A stretch of 64,000 nucleotides of DNA from Ephydatia muelleri (lineage: Eukaryota > Porifera > Demospongiae > Spongillida > Spongillidae). The notes below the pieces were generated by a model that was given only the letters and a program-made list of their open reading frames with translations, was not told where the DNA came from and did not search any database. Position 1 is the first letter of the stretch, and every line of letters begins with the position of its first letter. The position numbers and the translations under genes were made by a program. Shown here one piece after another: positions 63,805 to 64,000 of this stretch. The stretch lies in NCBI GenBank assembly GCA_013339895.1, contig JABACO010000003.1:10315766-10379765 (forward strand). Reading direction: 5' to 3'.

Positions 63805-64000
63805 GGGTGGAGGGGAAGGGAAGGGTGTGGAGAGGGAGGGGAGGGAGGGTATGGGAGGGAGGGTATGGAGAGGAAGGGAGGGTATGGAGGGAGGGCGGGT
63901 ATGGGACGAGGAGGGTATGGGAGGGAGGGCGGGTATGGGAGGGAGGGTATGGGAGAGGAAGGGAGGTATGGAGGGGAGGGAGGTTATGGAGAGGCGAGGG
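63805..64000. repeat. G-rich minisatellite at window edge
   Basis: Irregular ggagggagggtatgg units continue past the end of the window, just upstream of the first visible kinase exon. Runs of GGGAGGGAGGG could form G-quadruplexes. Confidence 0.93.

Overview
This looks like nuclear DNA from an early-branching marine animal, most likely a demosponge. I infer this from spliced genes with GT-AG introns (some only 59-88 bp), animal-only domain sets (TRAF/MATH, TRIM-NHL, dispanin/CD225, receptor-type tyrosine kinase, vitellogenin-like lipid carrier), an N-terminal domain I know only from sponge and cnidarian proteins, and a Helitron-like protein family I recall from Amphimedon. No ribosomal RNA, tRNA, CRISPR or prokaryotic operon was seen. 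The species call is inference.

Layout. 0-9 kb: fragments of an unrecognised spliced gene (+), a TRAF-like gene (-), and a single-exon multi-pass membrane protein (+). 10-22.5 kb: two dispanin genes in divergent orientation (A on -, B on +) flanking a 6.9 kb inverted repeat with CA/GT-rich interior, plus an intronless CEP295-N-terminus-like gene. 23-36.2 kb and 42.8-46.8 kb: a nest of one Helitron-like family. Its ends can be read from empty versus filled sites: 5' TC, 3' CTTG, insertion between A and T, a short 5' hairpin and a ~296 bp palindrome at the 3' end. One copy (35.68 to 33.34 kb, -) keeps an intact two-exon ORF of 591 codons. 36.5-38.7 kb: a TRIM-NHL gene (+). 39.5-42.6 kb: broken reverse-transcriptase fragments.

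47.9-63.8 kb: two convergent genes, a vitellogenin-like large lipid transfer protein (+) and a receptor-type tyrosine kinase (-). Their shared 3' ends have been tandemly duplicated, so each gene keeps one complete 3' end and orphan terminal exons lie between them. A hAT-type remnant in a lipid-carrier intron ends five bases before a splice acceptor. The kinase introns carry several unrelated minisatellites.

The genes do not form a pathway. TRAF, TRIM-NHL, dispanin and kinase are typical components of animal innate immunity or signalling, but their adjacency gives no evidence of joint function. The most novel item is the Helitron-like family. A 1000-base run of N (46,815-47,814) is an assembly gap that truncates one Helitron copy and probably hides the 5' exons of the lipid-carrier gene.
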